Below, one piece after another: positions 1 to 10,271 of a stretch of 64,000 nucleotides of DNA. Location: contig NZ_JARLTC010000010.1 of the NCBI RefSeq assembly GCF_029382225.1, forward strand, positions 1 to 64,000. The letters are read 5' to 3'. The stretch's first letter is position 1. Every line of letters starts with the position of its first letter. This DNA is from Spongiactinospora sp. TRM90649. GTDB taxonomy: Bacteria > Actinomycetota > Actinomycetes > Streptosporangiales > Streptosporangiaceae. Under the pieces are notes generated by a model. It made no database searches and was not told where the DNA came from. It saw nothing but the letters and a program-made list of their open reading frames with translations. Made by a program: the position numbers and the translations under genes.

Positions 1-69
1 GCCGCCCTTGAGGAGTCCGCCGCCGCGACCGGCCCGGTGGTCGTGGACGTGCGGCTCGGCGCGGCCTGA
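1..69 (+). CDS. 3' end of an unidentified gene (partial)
   Basis: An open frame runs from the window edge to a TGA at 67-69 and gives 22 residues ending TGPVVVDVRLGAA. The codons end in G or C almost throughout, as in real genes of this genome. The short tail resembles the C-terminus of several enzyme families (for example thiamine-diphosphate enzymes), but it is too short to name. It is the gene just upstream of uvrC. Confidence 0.45.
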   Translation, partial: AALEESAAATGPVVVDVRLGAA

Positions 70-80
70 CCGGCCCGGCC

Positions 81-207
81 GGGGGGGGGGGGGGGGGGGG
101 CCCCCCCCCGCGCCCCCCCCCCCCCGCCCGCCCCCCCGCCGCGCCCCCCCCCCCCCCGGGGGGGCGCCCCCCCGCGCCCGCCCCCCCCGCCCCCCCCCCC
201 CGCCGTT
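81..207. repeat. G/C homopolymer tract
   Basis: Twenty consecutive G at 81-100 are followed directly by nine C, then by runs of 7-15 C broken by single G, with a 7-G run near 158-164. A, T and codon structure are absent across about 120 bases. Natural actinobacterial DNA is GC-rich but rarely contains such runs. The tract may be an assembly or base-calling artefact over a strong hairpin between the upstream gene and uvrC. No gene is supported here. Confidence 0.7.
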
Positions 208-276
208 CGCCCGCCGTTCGCGTGCGGCCCGATCCAGCGCCGTGTTCGCGGGCGCCTTCCTGTCGGTGGGGGCCGA

Positions 277-282
277 TAGGCT
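277..282 (+). promoter_or_regulatory. -10 element of uvrC, probable leaderless start
   Basis: TAGGCT (TANNNT type) is followed by six bases and then the GTG at 289. Transcription would begin at or next to the start codon. No convincing Shine-Dalgarno sequence precedes that GTG. Confidence 0.45.
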
Positions 283-288
283 TTCAAT

Positions 289-2211
289 GTGGCGAGAAGC
301 GCGGGCAGCACCTTGAGTTTCCGGCCGGCGGCCGGATCGATCCCCGAGTCACCGGGGGTCTACCGGTTCACCGACGCCGGCGGGCGGGTGATCTACGTCG
401 GTAAGGCCAAGAGCCTGCGCCAGCGCCTCAACTCCTACTTCGCCGACTTCGCCGGCCTGCACCCGCGCACGCAGACCATGCTCACCACCGCCGCGGCCGT
501 CGACTGGACCGTCGTCAACACCGAGGTCGAGGCGCTCCAGCTCGAATACTCCTGGATCAAGGAGTTCGACCCCCGCTTCAACGTCAAGTACCGCGACGAC
601 AAGTCCTATCCCTACCTCGCGGTCACCATGGACGAGCGGTTCCCCCGGGTGCAGGTGATGCGCGGCGCCAAGCGCAAGGGCACCCGCTACTTCGGCCCCT
701 ACTCCCACGCGTGGGCGATCCGCGAGACCGTCGACCTGCTGCTGCGGGTGTTCCCGGTCCGCACCTGCTCGGCGGGCGTCTTCAAGCGCGCCGGGCAGAT
801 CGGCCGCCCCTGCCTGCTCGGCTACATCGACAAGTGCTCCGCCCCGTGCGTGGCCAGGGTGACCGAGCAGGAGCACCGGGCGCTCGCCGACGACTTCTGC
901 GACTTCATGGCGGGCAACACCACCCGCTTCATCAAGCGCCTCGAACGCGAGATGCGCCAGGCCGCCGCCGAGGAGGAGTTCGAGCGCGCCGCCCGGCTGC
1001 GCGACGACGTGCAGGCGCTGCAGCGGGCGCTGGAGAAGCAGTCCGTGGTCCTCGGCGAGGGCACCGACGCCGACGTGGTGGCGCTGGCCGAAGACCAGCT
1101 CGAAGCCGCCGTCCAGGTCTTCTACGTGCGCGGCGGGCGCATCAGGGGCCAGCGCGGCTGGGTGGTCGACAAGGTCGAGGAGGCCACGCCCGGCGAGCTG
1201 GTCGAGCACTTCCTGCTGCAGATGTACGGCGACGCCGCCCCCGAGGCGCTGCCCCGCGAGGTGCTGGTGCCCGCACTGCCGCCGGAGGCCGAGGCCGTCT
1301 CCGAGCTGCTCGGCGAGCAGCGGGGCTCCAGGGTCGAGGTCAGGGTGCCCCGGCGCGGCGACAAGAAGACGCTGATGGAGACCGTCGAGCGCAACGCGAA
1401 GGAGGCCCTGGCCCAGCACAAGCTGCGCCGGGCGGGCGACCTGACCACCCGCAGCCGGGCGCTGCAGGAGATCGCCGAAGGGCTCGATCTCGACCAGGCC
1501 CCGCTGCGCATCGAGTGCTACGACGTCTCCCACACCATGGGCGACGACGTGGTGGCCTCCATGGTGGTGTTCGAGGACGGCCTGGCCCGCAAGGGCGAGT
1601 ACCGCCGCTTCTCCATCCGGGCCATGTCCGGCCAGGGCGACGTCGCCTCCATCCACGAGGTCATCTCCCGGCGGTTCCGCAGATACCTGGAGGAGCGCAG
1701 CGCCACCGGCGAGCTGGGCGCCGAGCCGGCGGGCGAGCCGATCGACCCCGAGACCGGCAGGCCGCGCAAGTTCGCCTACCCGCCCAACCTCGTGGTGGTC
1801 GACGGCGGCCCCGCCCAGGCCGCCGCCGCCCAGCGCGCGCTCGACGAACTCGGCATCGACGACATCGCGGTCTGCGGGCTCGCCAAGCGGCTGGAAGAGG
1901 TCTGGCCCGCCGGAGACGACCAGCCGGTGATCCTGCCCAGAACGAGCGAGGGCCTTTACCTGCTCCAGCGAGTCCGTGACGAGGCGCACCGCTTCGCCAT
2001 CACCTACCATCGGTCCAAACGCGCGAAAGGCGTCAAGGAGAGCGCGCTGGACGGTGTTCCGGGGCTCGGCCCGGCCCGCAGGCAGGCGCTGCTGCGGCAC
2101 TTCGGGTCGGTCAAGCGCCTGAGAGACGCCACGGCGGAGGAGATCTGCGAGGTGCCCGGCATCGGACCCGCACTGGCCGAGGTGATCTTGTCCTCACTGA
2201 GGTCCTCATGA
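289..2211 (+). CDS. uvrC: excinuclease ABC subunit C
   Basis: UvrC makes the two incisions around bulky DNA lesions after UvrA/UvrB recognition (nucleotide excision repair, cytoplasm). The 640-residue product has the GIY-YIG domain near residues 18-95 ([16 protein letters not shown]). A cysteine-containing segment follows ([16 protein letters not shown]), then a UVR motif with acidic-aromatic residues near 230-260. The RNase H-like endonuclease core carries CYDVSH and VVDGGPAQ, and a C-terminal helix-hairpin-helix pair is present ([18 protein letters not shown]). Length is normal for the family. The GTG start gives the usual short N-terminus before PESPGVYRF. It leads the uvrC-rapZ-yvcK-whiA group, with 13 bases before rapZ. 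Confidence 0.97.
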   Translation: MARSAGSTLSFRPAAGSIPESPGVYRFTDAGGRVIYVGKAKSLRQRLNSYFADFAGLHPRTQTMLTTAAAVDWTVVNTEVEALQLEYSWIKEFDPRFNVKYRDDKSYPYLAVTMDERFPRVQVMRGAKRKGTRYFGPYSHAWAIRETVDLLLRVFPVRTCSAGVFKRAGQIGRPCLLGYIDKCSAPCVARVTEQEHRALADDFCDFMAGNTTRFIKRLEREMRQAAAEEEFERAARLRDDVQALQRALEKQSVVLGEGTDADVVALAEDQLEAAVQVFYVRGGRIRGQRGWVVDKVEEATPGELVEHFLLQMYGDAAPEALPREVLVPALPPEAEAVSELLGEQRGSRVEVRVPRRGDKKTLMETVERNAKEALAQHKLRRAGDLTTRSRALQEIAEGLDLDQAPLRIECYDVSHTMGDDVVASMVVFEDGLARKGEYRRFSIRAMSGQGDVASIHEVISRRFRRYLEERSATGELGAEPAGEPIDPETGRPRKFAYPPNLVVVDGGPAQAAAAQRALDELGIDDIAVCGLAKRLEEVWPAGDDQPVILPRTSEGLYLLQRVRDEAHRFAITYHRSKRAKGVKESALDGVPGLGPARRQALLRHFGSVKRLRDATAEEICEVPGIGPALAEVILSSLRSS

Positions 2212-2224
2212 GGGAGGAAGAGTC

Positions 2225-3106
2225 ATGAGTGCCACCGCCACCGGCGGCGAACCGGCGTTCGTCATCGTCACCGGCATGTCCGGCGCGGGGCGAAGCACCG
2301 CCGCCAAGGCTCTGGAAGACCTCGGCTGGTTCGTGATCGACAACCTGCCGCCAGGGATGCTGTTCTCCCTGGCGGAGGAGGTCGGCCGGGCCAAGCTCGC
2401 CGCCGACAAGGTGGCGGCCGTCGTCGACGTCCGCAGCCTGGCCTTCACCAGTGATCTCAATGTGGCCATCGAGGAGCTTGAGGGGCGCGGCGTCGGCGTG
2501 CGCGTCGTGTTCCTGGAGGCGGGTGACGAGGGGCTGGTCCGCCGGTTCGAGAACGTCCGCCGTCCGCACCCGCTGCAGGGCGAGGGGCGGCTGGTGGACG
2601 GCATCGCCCGCGAGCGCGGCATCCTGCGCGAGGTCCGCGCCAACGCCGACCTGGTGATCGACACCTCCTCCCTCAATGTGCACGAGCTGCGCCACAAGAT
2701 CGTCGCCTTCTTCGGCGGGGAGCAGCGCCCGGGGCTGCGCGTCAACGTGGTCTCCTTCGGCTACAAGTACGGCCTGCCGGTCGACGCCGATCTCGTCGTG
2801 GACTGCCGGTTCCTGCCCAACCCGCACTGGGTGCCCGAGCTGCGGCCGATGAACGGCCTCGACGCCCCGGTCCGCGACTACGTGCTCAACCAGCCGGGCG
2901 CCAAGCAGTTCCTCGACGCCTACGAGGAGGTCCTCGGCATCGTGGCGGCGGGCTACACCCGCGAGGGCAAGGGCTATGTGACGCTTGCGGTGGGATGTAC
3001 CGGTGGGCATCATCGGAGCGTCGCCATGGCCGAGCAGATCGGCGCGCGCTTGCGCGACCGGCAGATGGAGGTCCAGGTGAGTCACCGGGATGTGGGAAGG
3101 GAGTGA
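2225..3106 (+). CDS. rapZ: RNase adapter / nucleotide-binding protein RapZ (YvcJ)
   Basis: A 293-residue P-loop protein of the RapZ/YvcJ family. The Walker A region reads TGMSGAGRST, with Arg where many homologs have Lys; this variant is common in actinobacteria as I recall. The middle carries DTSSLNVHELR and the conserved C-terminal domain carries VSFGYKYGLP and GCTGGHHRSV. In enterobacteria RapZ targets GlmZ RNA for decay and senses glucosamine-6-phosphate. In actinobacteria its role is less clear, and only nucleotide binding is safely inferred. GGAGGAAG lies upstream of the ATG. The stop overlaps the yvcK start (GTGA at 3103-3106), so the two are translationally coupled. Confidence 0.95.
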   Translation: MSATATGGEPAFVIVTGMSGAGRSTAAKALEDLGWFVIDNLPPGMLFSLAEEVGRAKLAADKVAAVVDVRSLAFTSDLNVAIEELEGRGVGVRVVFLEAGDEGLVRRFENVRRPHPLQGEGRLVDGIARERGILREVRANADLVIDTSSLNVHELRHKIVAFFGGEQRPGLRVNVVSFGYKYGLPVDADLVVDCRFLPNPHWVPELRPMNGLDAPVRDYVLNQPGAKQFLDAYEEVLGIVAAGYTREGKGYVTLAVGCTGGHHRSVAMAEQIGARLRDRQMEVQVSHRDVGRE

Positions 3107-4281
3107 GGCCGCCCGACGAGCGTCCCCCCGCCCCGGCTCCCGGCCCCGGCCTCCCGAACGCCGAAGAACCCGAAGACACCGGCCTGAGCGCCGTGAAACC
3201 GCGTCCGTCTCCGGCCTCCCGCCGCACGTCGCCCGACCCCCAGGGCGATTCGCGGCAGGGCGCGGCCGGTGCTGGGCGCGGGCGCGGCGCGGCGAAGAAC
3301 GCCTCGGGCCGTGAGGCACGGCGGGCGGCGGCGTCGCCGTACCGGGTGCCGGAGGCTCCCAGAGTGGTCGCGCTCGGCGGCGGCCACGGGCTGTACGCCT
3401 CCCTGTCGGCCTTACGCCGGGTGACGTCGGAACTGTCCGCCGTGGTCACCGTCGCCGACGACGGTGGCTCCAGCGGGCGCCTGCGCCGCGAACTGGGCGT
3501 GCTGCCGCCCGGAGACCTGCGGATGGCCCTGGCCGCGCTGTGCGGCGACGACGAATGGGGCCGCACCTGGAGCGAGGTGGTGCAGCACCGCTTCCGCAGC
3601 GAGGGCGACCTGCACGGGCACGCCGTGGGAAACCTGCTGATCGTGGCGCTGTGGGAGCTGCTCGACGACCCGGTCGCCGGTCTCGACTGGGTCGGGCGGC
3701 TGCTCGGGGCGCACGGCCGGGTGCTGCCCATGGCGTCCGTGCCGCTCGACATCGTCGCCCAGGTGGAGCTGGACGGCCAGGTCTCGACCGTGCGCGGTCA
3801 GGTGGCCTGTGCCTCCACGCCGGGCAGGGTGCGCTCGATCTCCCTCGTCCCCCCCGACCCGCCGGCCTCCCCCCAGGCCATCAAGGCGGTCAGGGAGGCC
3901 GACTGGGTGATCTTCGGCCCCGGCTCGTGGTTCACCAGCGTGCTCCCGCACCTGAAGGTGCCCGAGCTGGCCGAGGCGCTGCACGAGACCCGCGCCCGGC
4001 GGCTGGTGGCGCTCAACCTGGCCCCGCAGCAGGGCGAGACCGACGGCTTCTCCCCCCAGGAGCACCTGGAGGTGCTCCGGCAGCACGCCCCCGCTCTGCA
4101 CCTCGACGTGGTCCTCGCCGACACCGGCGCGGTCGAGGACCCCGACGAACTGGAGAAGGCCGCGGTCACCATGGGCGCGCGCCTGGTCATCGCCGATGTG
4201 GCCAGGGGCGACGGCTCGCCGAGGCACGATGCACGACGTCTTGCATCGGTCCTTGACGAGATTTTCCATGAGAAGCGTTGA
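3103..4281 (+). CDS. yvcK: YvcK/CofD-like gluconeogenesis factor
   Basis: A 392-residue product with the CofD-like fold. A GLGGGHG-type nucleotide loop (VVALGGGHGLYASL) is followed by VTVADDGGSSGRLR, then GDLR, and then VIFGPGSWFTSVLPHL. In Bacillus and mycobacteria YvcK-type proteins affect cell-wall precursor supply and gluconeogenic growth and bind UDP-sugars. The GTG at 3103 was chosen because it overlaps the rapZ stop and follows a purine-rich GGAAGGGA. This start gives about 80 low-complexity, Pro/Ala/Arg-rich residues before the conserved core. A later in-frame GTG (3193 or 3346) cannot be excluded. Confidence 0.92.
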   Translation: MRPPDERPPAPAPGPGLPNAEEPEDTGLSAVKPRPSPASRRTSPDPQGDSRQGAAGAGRGRGAAKNASGREARRAAASPYRVPEAPRVVALGGGHGLYASLSALRRVTSELSAVVTVADDGGSSGRLRRELGVLPPGDLRMALAALCGDDEWGRTWSEVVQHRFRSEGDLHGHAVGNLLIVALWELLDDPVAGLDWVGRLLGAHGRVLPMASVPLDIVAQVELDGQVSTVRGQVACASTPGRVRSISLVPPDPPASPQAIKAVREADWVIFGPGSWFTSVLPHLKVPELAEALHETRARRLVALNLAPQQGETDGFSPQEHLEVLRQHAPALHLDVVLADTGAVEDPDELEKAAVTMGARLVIADVARGDGSPRHDARRLASVLDEIFHEKR

Positions 4282-4353
4282 TCCTGGTCAGTGCGCTCAG
4301 CGAGTGCGAGAGACTGCTGTGAGCCGGGTCTGTATGGGGGAGGACTGACGCAC

Positions 4354-5334
4354 ATGGCGATGACCGGTGTGGTCAAAGACGAGCTGAGCCGCCTTTCGGT
4401 GCTCAAGCCCTGTTGCCGCAAGGCGGAGGTGTCCACGCTGCTTCGCTTCGCCAGCGGGCTGCACCTGGTGGGGGGTCGCATCGTGATCGAGGCCGAGCTC
4501 GACACCAACGCCACCGCTCGCCGGTTGATCAGGGACATCGGGGAGGTGTTCGGGCACAAGGCCGAGGTCCTGGTGCTCGCGCCGGCGGGGCTGCGCAAGG
4601 GCTCGCGTTACGTCGTGCGCGTCTACCGCGACGGCGAGGCGCTGGCCCGCCAGACCGGATTGATCGACAACCACGGGCGGCCGGTGCGCGGCCTGCCCCG
4701 GCAGGTGGTGGCGGGGGCCACGTGCGACGCCGAGGCCGCCTGGCGGGGGGCGTTCCTGGCGCACGGCTCGCTCACCGAGCCCGGCCGGTCGATGTCGCTG
4801 GAGGTGACCTGCCCGGGCCCGGAGGCGGCGCTCGCGCTGGTGGGGGCGGCCCGGCGGCTGAAGATCCACGCCAAGGCCCGCGAGGTGCGGGGCGTCGACC
4901 GGGTGGTGGTCCGCGACGGCGACGCCATCAGCGCCCTGCTGACCCGGCTGGGCGCCCACGACAGCGTCCTGGCCTGGGAGGAGCGGCGGATGCGCCGCGA
5001 GGTCCGCGCCACCGCCAACCGCCTGGCCAACTTCGACGACGCCAACCTGCGCCGCTCCGCCAGGGCGGCGGTCGCCGCGGGGGCCAGGGTGCAGCGGGCG
5101 CTGGAGATCCTCGGCGACGACGCGCCCGAACACCTGGTGGTCGCCGGGCGGCTGCGGGTGGAGCACAAGCAGGCGTCGCTTGAGGAACTCGGGCAGATCG
5201 CCGACCCTCCGCTGACGAAGGACGCCATCGCGGGGCGGATTCGCCGCCTGCTGGCCATGGCCGACAAGCGCGCGGTGGAACTCGGCGTGCCCAACACAGA
5301 GGCCAATCTGACGATCGACATGCTGGCCCCCTGA
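4354..5334 (+). CDS. whiA: sporulation regulator WhiA
   Basis: A 326-residue WhiA: an N-terminal LAGLIDADG-homing-endonuclease-like fold ([26 protein letters not shown]) followed by a C-terminal helix-turn-helix ([20 protein letters not shown]). In streptomycetes WhiA works with WhiB to start sporulation septation; it is conserved even in non-sporulating Gram-positives. The ATG at 4354 was preferred over the upstream GTG at 4291 because GGGGAGGA lies ten bases before it and the length then matches the family. It follows yvcK by 72 bases, the usual order. Confidence 0.96.
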   Translation: MAMTGVVKDELSRLSVLKPCCRKAEVSTLLRFASGLHLVGGRIVIEAELDTNATARRLIRDIGEVFGHKAEVLVLAPAGLRKGSRYVVRVYRDGEALARQTGLIDNHGRPVRGLPRQVVAGATCDAEAAWRGAFLAHGSLTEPGRSMSLEVTCPGPEAALALVGAARRLKIHAKAREVRGVDRVVVRDGDAISALLTRLGAHDSVLAWEERRMRREVRATANRLANFDDANLRRSARAAVAAGARVQRALEILGDDAPEHLVVAGRLRVEHKQASLEELGQIADPPLTKDAIAGRIRRLLAMADKRAVELGVPNTEANLTIDMLAP

Positions 5335-5353
5335 CGGATGCGAGGCCTCGAAA

Positions 5354-5383
5354 CCGGGCGGGCGGAGGACCGGGCCCGCCCGG
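5354..5383. terminator. hairpin between whiA and the convergent membrane gene
   Basis: A perfect 10-bp stem (CCGGGCGGGC at 5354-5363 with GCCCGCCCGG at 5374-5383) closes a 10-base loop. It lies between two converging genes and has no T-run, as is usual in high-GC actinobacteria. Confidence 0.6.
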
Positions 5384-5446
5384 ACCGCGCGTGATCTTCC
5401 GGCGCGAAGGGCTTGCTGGGAGTCACGTGGGCCTGCGGGGGAGCCG

Positions 5447-6025
5447 TCAGGCGCCGGGGCGCTGCCCGCCGTCCTGGTCGGGCACGCTCGCCGCGGGCTG
5501 CTCCGCCTGGGGCACGCCGGGAGCGGGGGCCCCCTCGGCCTTGGCCCCGATGGCCCCAGTGGTCTCGGCGGGCCGGGCCTCGGCGTCCGAGCCCTTGGTG
5601 CGCTTGCTGACGAAGCTGTACCCGGCCGCCGCGCTGAGCGCCCAGAACAGCAGGATCTTCGGGTCCTCGCCGATGTAGGCGCCGAAGTTCTCCGCGACGG
5701 AGGTGGCCGTCTCGACGTAGCCGAGCGTGACGGAACGCTCTGCGGCCTGGCTCACCGCCAGCGCCGTCAGCCCGCCGACCTGGCCGAGCGCGCAGCCGAT
5801 CAGGGCGAACAGCCCCGCCAGCACGGGCAGCACCCCGCTGGACGGCTTCACCGCCATGATGGCCAGTCCGACGATCACGCCGATGCCGATCGCGGCGATG
5901 CCGATCTCGTAGCCGGTCGCCCAAACGAGCGCGGCGTAGGCGGCCGCCCCGACCACGGTGGCGAGCAGGCCGACCGCGATCCCGGGCGCGAGGCCGGATC
6001 GAGGGGTGGTGTCGTTCAGTGACAT
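5447..6025 (-). CDS. small four-helix membrane protein, unknown function
   Basis: A 192-residue protein with about four hydrophobic segments (roughly residues 13-35, 38-55, 62-85 and 117-135). A polar Pro/Ala/Glu-rich cytoplasmic tail follows. The ATG at 6025 has GAGGAAA upstream and removes 16 polar residues from the longest frame. I do not recognise a named family. It is transcribed divergently from gap, with 212 bases between the two starts, and converges on whiA. Confidence 0.75.
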   Translation of the reverse strand: MSLNDTTPRSGLAPGIAVGLLATVVGAAAYAALVWATGYEIGIAAIGIGVIVGLAIMAVKPSSGVLPVLAGLFALIGCALGQVGGLTALAVSQAAERSVTLGYVETATSVAENFGAYIGEDPKILLFWALSAAAGYSFVSKRTKGSDAEARPAETTGAIGAKAEGAPAPGVPQAEQPAASVPDQDGGQRPGA

Positions 6026-6129
6026 GGGGGGGTTTCCTCGGACAGTTGTAGACAACAGTGACAGGCGGGGCACTCTACTGGACCACCGCCGGACCCGCCC
6101 GGGAATCGGCGAGGCATTGGGGGACCGGA

Positions 6130-6145
6130 AGTGGTCTACACCAAT
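6130..6145. promoter_or_regulatory. DasR-type dre-like operator upstream of gap
   Basis: AGTGGTCTACACCAAT differs at two positions from the 16-bp dre consensus I recall (A[CG]TGGTCTAGACCA[CG]T), the site of the GntR/HutC regulator DasR. It covers the -35 region of a candidate gap promoter whose -10 is TAGGGT at 6156-6161. The match is by eye. Confidence 0.5.
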
Positions 6146-6171
6146 TTAGGTTCGATAGGGTGCGTGGTTGA

Positions 6172-7241
<1,070 letters not shown>

Positions 7242-7242
<1 letters not shown>

Positions 7243-8444
7243 TGCGAGCGGCCGGCGAACTCGACGTAAAGGGGCGGCGCGTCCTGGTGCGCGCCGACCT
7301 CAACGTGCCGCTCGACGGGGAGACCATCACCGACGACGGCCGGATCCGGGCCTCCGTCCCCACGATCAGGGACCTGGCCGAGCGGGGCGCGCGCGTCATC
7401 GTGTGCGCCCACCTGGGCAGGCCCAAGGGCTCGCCCACCCCGGAGTTCTCCCTGCGCCCGGTGGCCGCGCGGCTCGGTGAGCTGCTCACGGCCGAGGGCG
7501 TGAGCGGCGGGGTGGCCTTCGCCGCCGACGTGGTCGGCGAGTCGGCCCGCGCCACGACCGGCGCGCTGGCCGACGGCCGGATCGCGCTGCTGGAGAACCT
7601 GCGCTTCGAGCCGGGAGAGGAGTCCAAGGACGACTCCGTGCGCGGCGCGTTCGCCCGTGAGCTGGCCGGTCTGGCCGAGCTCTACGTCGGCGACGGCTTC
7701 GGTGCGGTCCACCGCAAGCACGCCAGCGTCTACGACGTGCCGGGGCTCCTCCCGCACGCGGCGGGCGGGCTGGTGCTGGCCGAGGTGGAGGTGCTGCGCA
7801 GGCTCACCGTCGATCCGGCCAGGCCGTACGCGGTGGTACTGGGCGGCGCGAAGGTCTCCGACAAGCTCGGCGTGATCTCCAACCTGCTCGCCAAGGTCGA
7901 TCGGCTGCTGGTCGGCGGCGGCATGGCCTACACCTTCCTCGCGGCCCAGGGCCACGAGGTGGGCCGCTCGATCCTGCAGAAGGATCAGCTCGACCAGGTG
8001 CGCGGCTTCATCGACGAGGCGGCCAAGCGCGGCGTGGAGCTGGTGCTGCCGGTCGACGTGCTGGCCGCGACGGAGTTCGCCGCCGACGCGCCGTACGAGG
8101 TGGTGGACGCCACGGCGATCCCCGCCGACCGCGAGGGCCTCGACATCGGCCCGCGCACCCGTGAGCTGTTCGCGTCCCGGCTGGCCGCCGCCGGCACGGT
8201 GTTCTGGAACGGCCCGATGGGGGTCTTCGAGTTCGACGCCTTCGCCGGCGGCACCCGCGCGGTGGCCGAGGCGCTGGTCGGCTCCGACGCCTTCAGCGTG
8301 GTCGGCGGCGGCGACGTCGTGGCGGCCGTGCGCACCCTCGGCTTCCCCGAGGACGGTTTCTCCCACATCTCCACCGGCGGCGGTGCCAGCCTGGAGTATC
8401 TCGAAGGCAAGACGCTGCCCGGTCTCGCGGCGCTGGAGGACTGA
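7242..8444 (+). CDS. pgk: phosphoglycerate kinase
   Basis: A 400-residue PGK that makes ATP from 1,3-bisphosphoglycerate. The signature RADLNVPLD lies near residue 18, HLGRPKG near 62, and the C-terminal nucleotide-binding GGGDVVAAV and [11 protein letters not shown] are present. The ATG shares one base with the gap stop (TGATG), so the two genes are coupled. Length is normal. Confidence 0.97.
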
Positions 8445-8449
8445 CGACG

Positions 8450-9229
8450 ATGGCCCGAAAGCCCCTGTTCGCCGGCAACTGGAAGATGAACCTCAATCAC
8501 CTTGAGGCCATCAGTCACGTCCAGAAGCTGGCGTTCTCGCTCACCGACAAGGACTTCAACGCGGTCGAGGTAGCCGTGCTGCCGCCGTTCACCGATCTGC
8601 GCAGCGTGCAGACCCTGGTGGACGGCGACCGCCTGCGCATCGTGTACGGCGCGCAGGACCTCTCGCCGCACGACTCCGGCGCCTACACCGGTGACATCTC
8701 CGGTGCCATGCTCGCAAAGCTGGGCTGTACGTACGCGGTGATCGGCCACTCCGAGCGGCGTCAGTACCACGACGAGGACGACCAGCTCGTCAACGCCAAG
8801 GTGCTGGCGGCCTACCGGCACTCGGTCACGCCGATCCTGTGCGTGGGCGAGGGCCTGCCGGTCCGTCAGGGCGGCGGCCAGGTCGCGCACTGCGTGGCCC
8901 AGCTCGACGGCGCGCTGGCGAAGGTTTCGGCCGAGCAGGTCGCCTCGATCGTCGTGGCCTATGAGCCGGTATGGGCGATCGGTACCGGTGAGGTGGCCAC
9001 ACCCGACGACGCGCAGGAGGTCTGCGGCGCACTTCGCACGCGACTCGCCGAGCTGTACGACGGTGATGTGGCCGCCGCGATCCGTATTCTTTACGGTGGC
9101 TCGGTGAAGTCTGACAACATCACCGGGATCATGGCGATGCCCGATGTCGACGGTGCTCTCATCGGTGGCGCCAGCCTTGACCCGGTGGACTTTGTCAAAA
9201 TTTGCCGTTTTGGCGAATTGTCAGGTTAA
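8450..9229 (+). CDS. tpiA: triosephosphate isomerase
   Basis: A 259-residue TIM barrel that interconverts dihydroxyacetone phosphate and glyceraldehyde-3-phosphate. The N-terminal GNWKMN supplies the catalytic Lys, GHSERR the His, and [11 protein letters not shown] the catalytic Glu and the flexible loop. The phosphate-binding YGGSVK and ALIGGASL follow. It lies five bases after pgk and ends the glycolytic operon before a hairpin. Confidence 0.97.
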   Translation: MARKPLFAGNWKMNLNHLEAISHVQKLAFSLTDKDFNAVEVAVLPPFTDLRSVQTLVDGDRLRIVYGAQDLSPHDSGAYTGDISGAMLAKLGCTYAVIGHSERRQYHDEDDQLVNAKVLAAYRHSVTPILCVGEGLPVRQGGGQVAHCVAQLDGALAKVSAEQVASIVVAYEPVWAIGTGEVATPDDAQEVCGALRTRLAELYDGDVAAAIRILYGGSVKSDNITGIMAMPDVDGALIGGASLDPVDFVKICRFGELSG

Positions 9230-9243
9230 CTAGGCCGTTCCAA

Positions 9244-9271
9244 GGGTGCGACGTGCCTTCGCGTCGTACCC
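9244..9271 (+). terminator. hairpin after tpiA
   Basis: GGGTGCGACG at 9244-9253 pairs with CGTCGTACCC at 9262-9271 (one G-U pair) around an 8-base loop. It starts 15 bases after the tpiA stop. Confidence 0.6.
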
Positions 9272-9363
9272 TCGAAGTGCAGGTTTGAATCGTCACACCG
9301 ACGACGTCGTGCTAGGGATCGCGCACCCGGACGCGGGGGCGCGCACAAGGGAACAGGTCTACG

Positions 9364-9594
9364 GTGACTATCGGAATCTCCATCGCGCTGATCCTGTCGA
9401 GCTTGCTCATGGTGCTGCTGGTGCTGCTCCACAAGGGCAAGGGCGGTGGTCTGTCTGACATGTTCGGCGGCGGGTTCACCTCGTCGTTCGGCGGGTCTTC
9501 GGTCGTCGAGCGCAATCTCGACCGGCTCACCATCATCACGGGCGTGGTCTGGTTCATCTGCATCATCGCGCTGGGCCTGCTGCTTCGCCCCTGA
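9364..9594 (+). CDS. secG: preprotein translocase subunit SecG
   Basis: A 76-residue membrane protein with two hydrophobic helices (about residues 3-22 and 55-73). Between them is a Gly-rich loop (HKGKGGGLSDMFGGG) typical of SecG. It assists SecYE-dependent export. The GTG start is preceded by AAGGGAACAGG. A secG gene directly after tpiA is the standard actinobacterial order. Confidence 0.93.
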   Translation: MTIGISIALILSSLLMVLLVLLHKGKGGGLSDMFGGGFTSSFGGSSVVERNLDRLTIITGVVWFICIIALGLLLRP

Positions 9595-9655
9595 GACAGG
9601 CGTCGCGAGTCCCCGTCCCCGTGGCCCAGCCCCAGCCCGGCGGCAGCCGGATTTC

Positions 9656-9679
9656 GGCCGCCCTCCCCGGAGGGCGGCC
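9656..9679 (+). terminator. hairpin after secG
   Basis: A perfect GC palindrome: GGCCGCCCT at 9656-9664 pairs with AGGGCGGCC at 9671-9679, with a possible two further pairs inside. It ends 55 bases before rbpA. Confidence 0.6.
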
Positions 9680-9734
9680 TGTGACAGTGTTTCTCCCCCG
9701 CGTTCCGCGGGGCGATCGAGCGAGGAGTTCATCC

Positions 9735-10082
9735 GTGGGTAGTGGCAACGCGATCCGTGGCAGCCGAGTCGGTGCCGGCCCGATGGGGGAGGCCGAGCGC
9801 GGCGAGGCGGCTCCACGCGTCCGGGTCCCGTTCTGGTGTGCGAACATGCACGAGACCCGCCCCAGCTTCGCCAGTGACGCGGCCGTTCCCGAGCTGTGGG
9901 ACTGCCCCCGCTGCGGCCTGCCCGCCGGGCAGGACCAGAGCAGCCCGCCAGCGCCGCCGAGGAACGAGCCCTACAAGACGCACCTGGCCTACGTGAAGGA
10001 GCGTCGTAGCGACAAGGACGGCGCGGCCATCCTCGCCGAGGCGCTGGAGCGTCTGCGCACCTCCCCCCGCACCATCTACTAG
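9735..10082 (+). CDS. rbpA: RNA polymerase-binding protein RbpA
   Basis: A 115-residue actinobacterial transcription factor that binds the principal sigma factor and stabilises the open complex. Seen: the N-terminal SGNAIRGSRVGAGPMGE segment, the core with Cys pairs (FWCANMH, WDCPRCGLPAGQD), and the sigma-interacting C-terminal segment (PYKTHLAYVKERRS). The GTG at 9735 follows GAGGAG at 9722-9727. The longer frame upstream crosses the secG terminator and is rejected. Confidence 0.96.
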   Translation: MGSGNAIRGSRVGAGPMGEAERGEAAPRVRVPFWCANMHETRPSFASDAAVPELWDCPRCGLPAGQDQSSPPAPPRNEPYKTHLAYVKERRSDKDGAAILAEALERLRTSPRTIY

Positions 10083-10090
10083 GCGGTGGG

Positions 10091-10112
10091 CTCTCGCCGT
10101 GCCCGGCGGGAG
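10091..10112 (+). terminator. hairpin after rbpA
   Basis: CTCTCGCCG pairs with CGGCGGGAG (one T-G pair) around a 4-base loop, nine bases after the rbpA stop. Confidence 0.5.
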
Positions 10113-10271
10113 CGAGTACCCGGCGAGGTCCTCGCGCGGTCGTAGGCCGGCGGGGGCCTTTCGCGTGTGCCGGCCGCACCGGCCCATGCGATGAAACAGC
10201 GGTCTCACCGTTACGTAGCAGTGGTGTAACAGCAGTGCGGCACCCTGAACGTGACGGAGGGAGCACAGCCC

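Noticed and set aside
8..316. Plus-strand frame through the G/C tract before uvrC
   Set aside because: It is a translation of homopolymers (Pro, Gly and Arg runs) without coding character.
349..2100. Long minus-strand frame opposite uvrC, and similar long antisense frames opposite most genes
   Set aside because: They mirror the GC-biased codons of the real gene, have no ribosome site and resemble no family.
9279..9300. A tRNA T-arm-like string (GGTTTGAATC) after tpiA
   Set aside because: The flanking bases do not pair and no cloverleaf or anticodon arm can be formed.
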